Made by a program: the position numbers and the translations under genes | Shown here: in pieces, positions 63,761 through 64,000 of the stretch | Position numbering within the stretch: the first letter of the stretch is position 1 | How the letters are laid out: each line of letters opens with the position of its first letter | Notes under the pieces: model-generated | What the model was told of the DNA's origin: nothing | The model's input: the letters and a program-made list of their open reading frames with translations, nothing else | The model's database searches: none | Source: Flammeovirgaceae bacterium UBA6059 | Lineage (GTDB): Bacteria > Bacteroidota > Bacteroidia > Cytophagales > Cyclobacteriaceae | DNA length: 64,000 nucleotides | Reading direction: 5' to 3' | Assembly (NCBI GenBank): GCA_002435755.1 | Contig: DIYH01000046.1 | Span: 124,001-188,000 of the forward strand

Positions 63761-64000
63761 ATGAAATTTGGTACTAAAGCCATCCATGCAGGTGTACACC
63801 CTGATCCTACTACAGGAGCTATTATGACACCTATTTATCAGACCTCAACCTACGTGCAAACTCGTCCTGGAGAGCATCAGGGATACGAATACGCTCGTAC
63901 ACAAAACCCTACGAGGGATGCACTACAGAACAATATTGCTTCTCTGGAAAACGGAAAACACGGGCTATGCTTTTCAAGTGGACTGGGGGCTACAGATGCT
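63761..64000 (+). CDS. Cys/Met-metabolism PLP-dependent enzyme, partial (cystathionine gamma-synthase/lyase type)
   Basis: The first 80 residues are in the window. They open MKFGTKAIHAGVHPDPTTGAIM and continue with TPIYQTSTYVQ, YEYARTQNPTRDALQ (Tyr/Arg phosphate clamp of the partner subunit) and GLCFSSGLGATDA. This is the N terminus of the gamma-family transsulfuration enzymes. The active-site Lys lies beyond the window, so synthase, lyase or O-acyl-homoserine sulfhydrylase cannot be separated. The 287 bases before it hold no gene I can support. Confidence 0.9.
   Translation, partial: MKFGTKAIHAGVHPDPTTGAIMTPIYQTSTYVQTRPGEHQGYEYARTQNPTRDALQNNIASLENGKHGLCFSSGLGATDA

Noticed and set aside
1..64000. 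CRISPR arrays, insertion sequences, prophage, rRNA or riboswitches
   Set aside because: No regularly spaced repeats, transposase, integrase, phage gene or rRNA sequence was found, and no intergenic stretch shows a recognisable riboswitch core.

Overview
The window reads as chromosomal DNA of a free-living, probably marine member of the Bacteroidota (Cytophagales-like). The evidence is a SusC/SusD/SusE-type outer-membrane uptake locus, Bacteroidota-style secreted lipoproteins, moderate G+C, weak Shine-Dalgarno signals with several TTG starts, and many tightly overlapping genes. This placement is inferred from gene content only; no marker rRNA is present.

Layout. (1) 1-4920, minus strand: a two-component cluster with the 3'-truncated start of a NarL-type regulator, a REC-PAS-HisKA_3 hybrid kinase, an Rcp1-like single-domain regulator and a membrane GAF/PAS histidine kinase. 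(2) 5033-6456, plus strand: sucC, then tRNA-Arg(TCG), an intrinsic terminator and a decayed partial copy of the tRNA. (3) 18039 down to 6575, minus strand: a compact gene string of nifJ, a DHOD-like flavoprotein, flavodoxin, an unknown kinase-like protein, rseC and rnfBCDGEA. It reads as one energy-conservation module: pyruvate oxidation to flavodoxin/ferredoxin, then the ion-pumping Rnf complex to NAD. The NifJ has lost the ferredoxin insert that carries two of the family's three Fe-S clusters. (4) 18174-37809: two paralogous membrane class III cyclases, DoxX, a methylglutaconyl/enoyl-CoA hydratase, an ABC polysaccharide exporter with a sulfotransferase and two glycosyltransferases, a RecQ-like helicase, a large BNR-repeat protein, an unknown membrane-anchored protein, an amidohydrolase and a MATE exporter. 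(5) 37953-40834: an EF-hand (calerythrin-like) protein and an M3 oligopeptidase.

(6) 59626 down to 41123, minus strand, with a divergent AraC regulator at 59849: a twelve-gene polysaccharide utilisation locus. It encodes a SusE/F-like binding lipoprotein, SusC, SusD, a GH13 lipoprotein, a polysaccharide deacetylase, two GH127-like proteins, a serine hydrolase, a ManD-type dehydratase, an SDR dehydrogenase, an SMP-30 lactonase and an aldose epimerase. The last four form a plausible non-phosphorylative route (mutarotation, oxidation to lactone, hydrolysis, dehydration to a 2-keto-3-deoxy acid) joined to the uptake genes. (7) 60968-64000: an MscS channel, a PPK2 polyphosphate kinase and the start of a Cys/Met-metabolism PLP enzyme.

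No rRNA, CRISPR array, insertion sequence or prophage was seen. No gene-free stretch exceeds about 300 bases; the longest (38496-38788, 40835-41122, 63474-63760, 60704-60967) hold only the hairpins listed or nothing recognisable.
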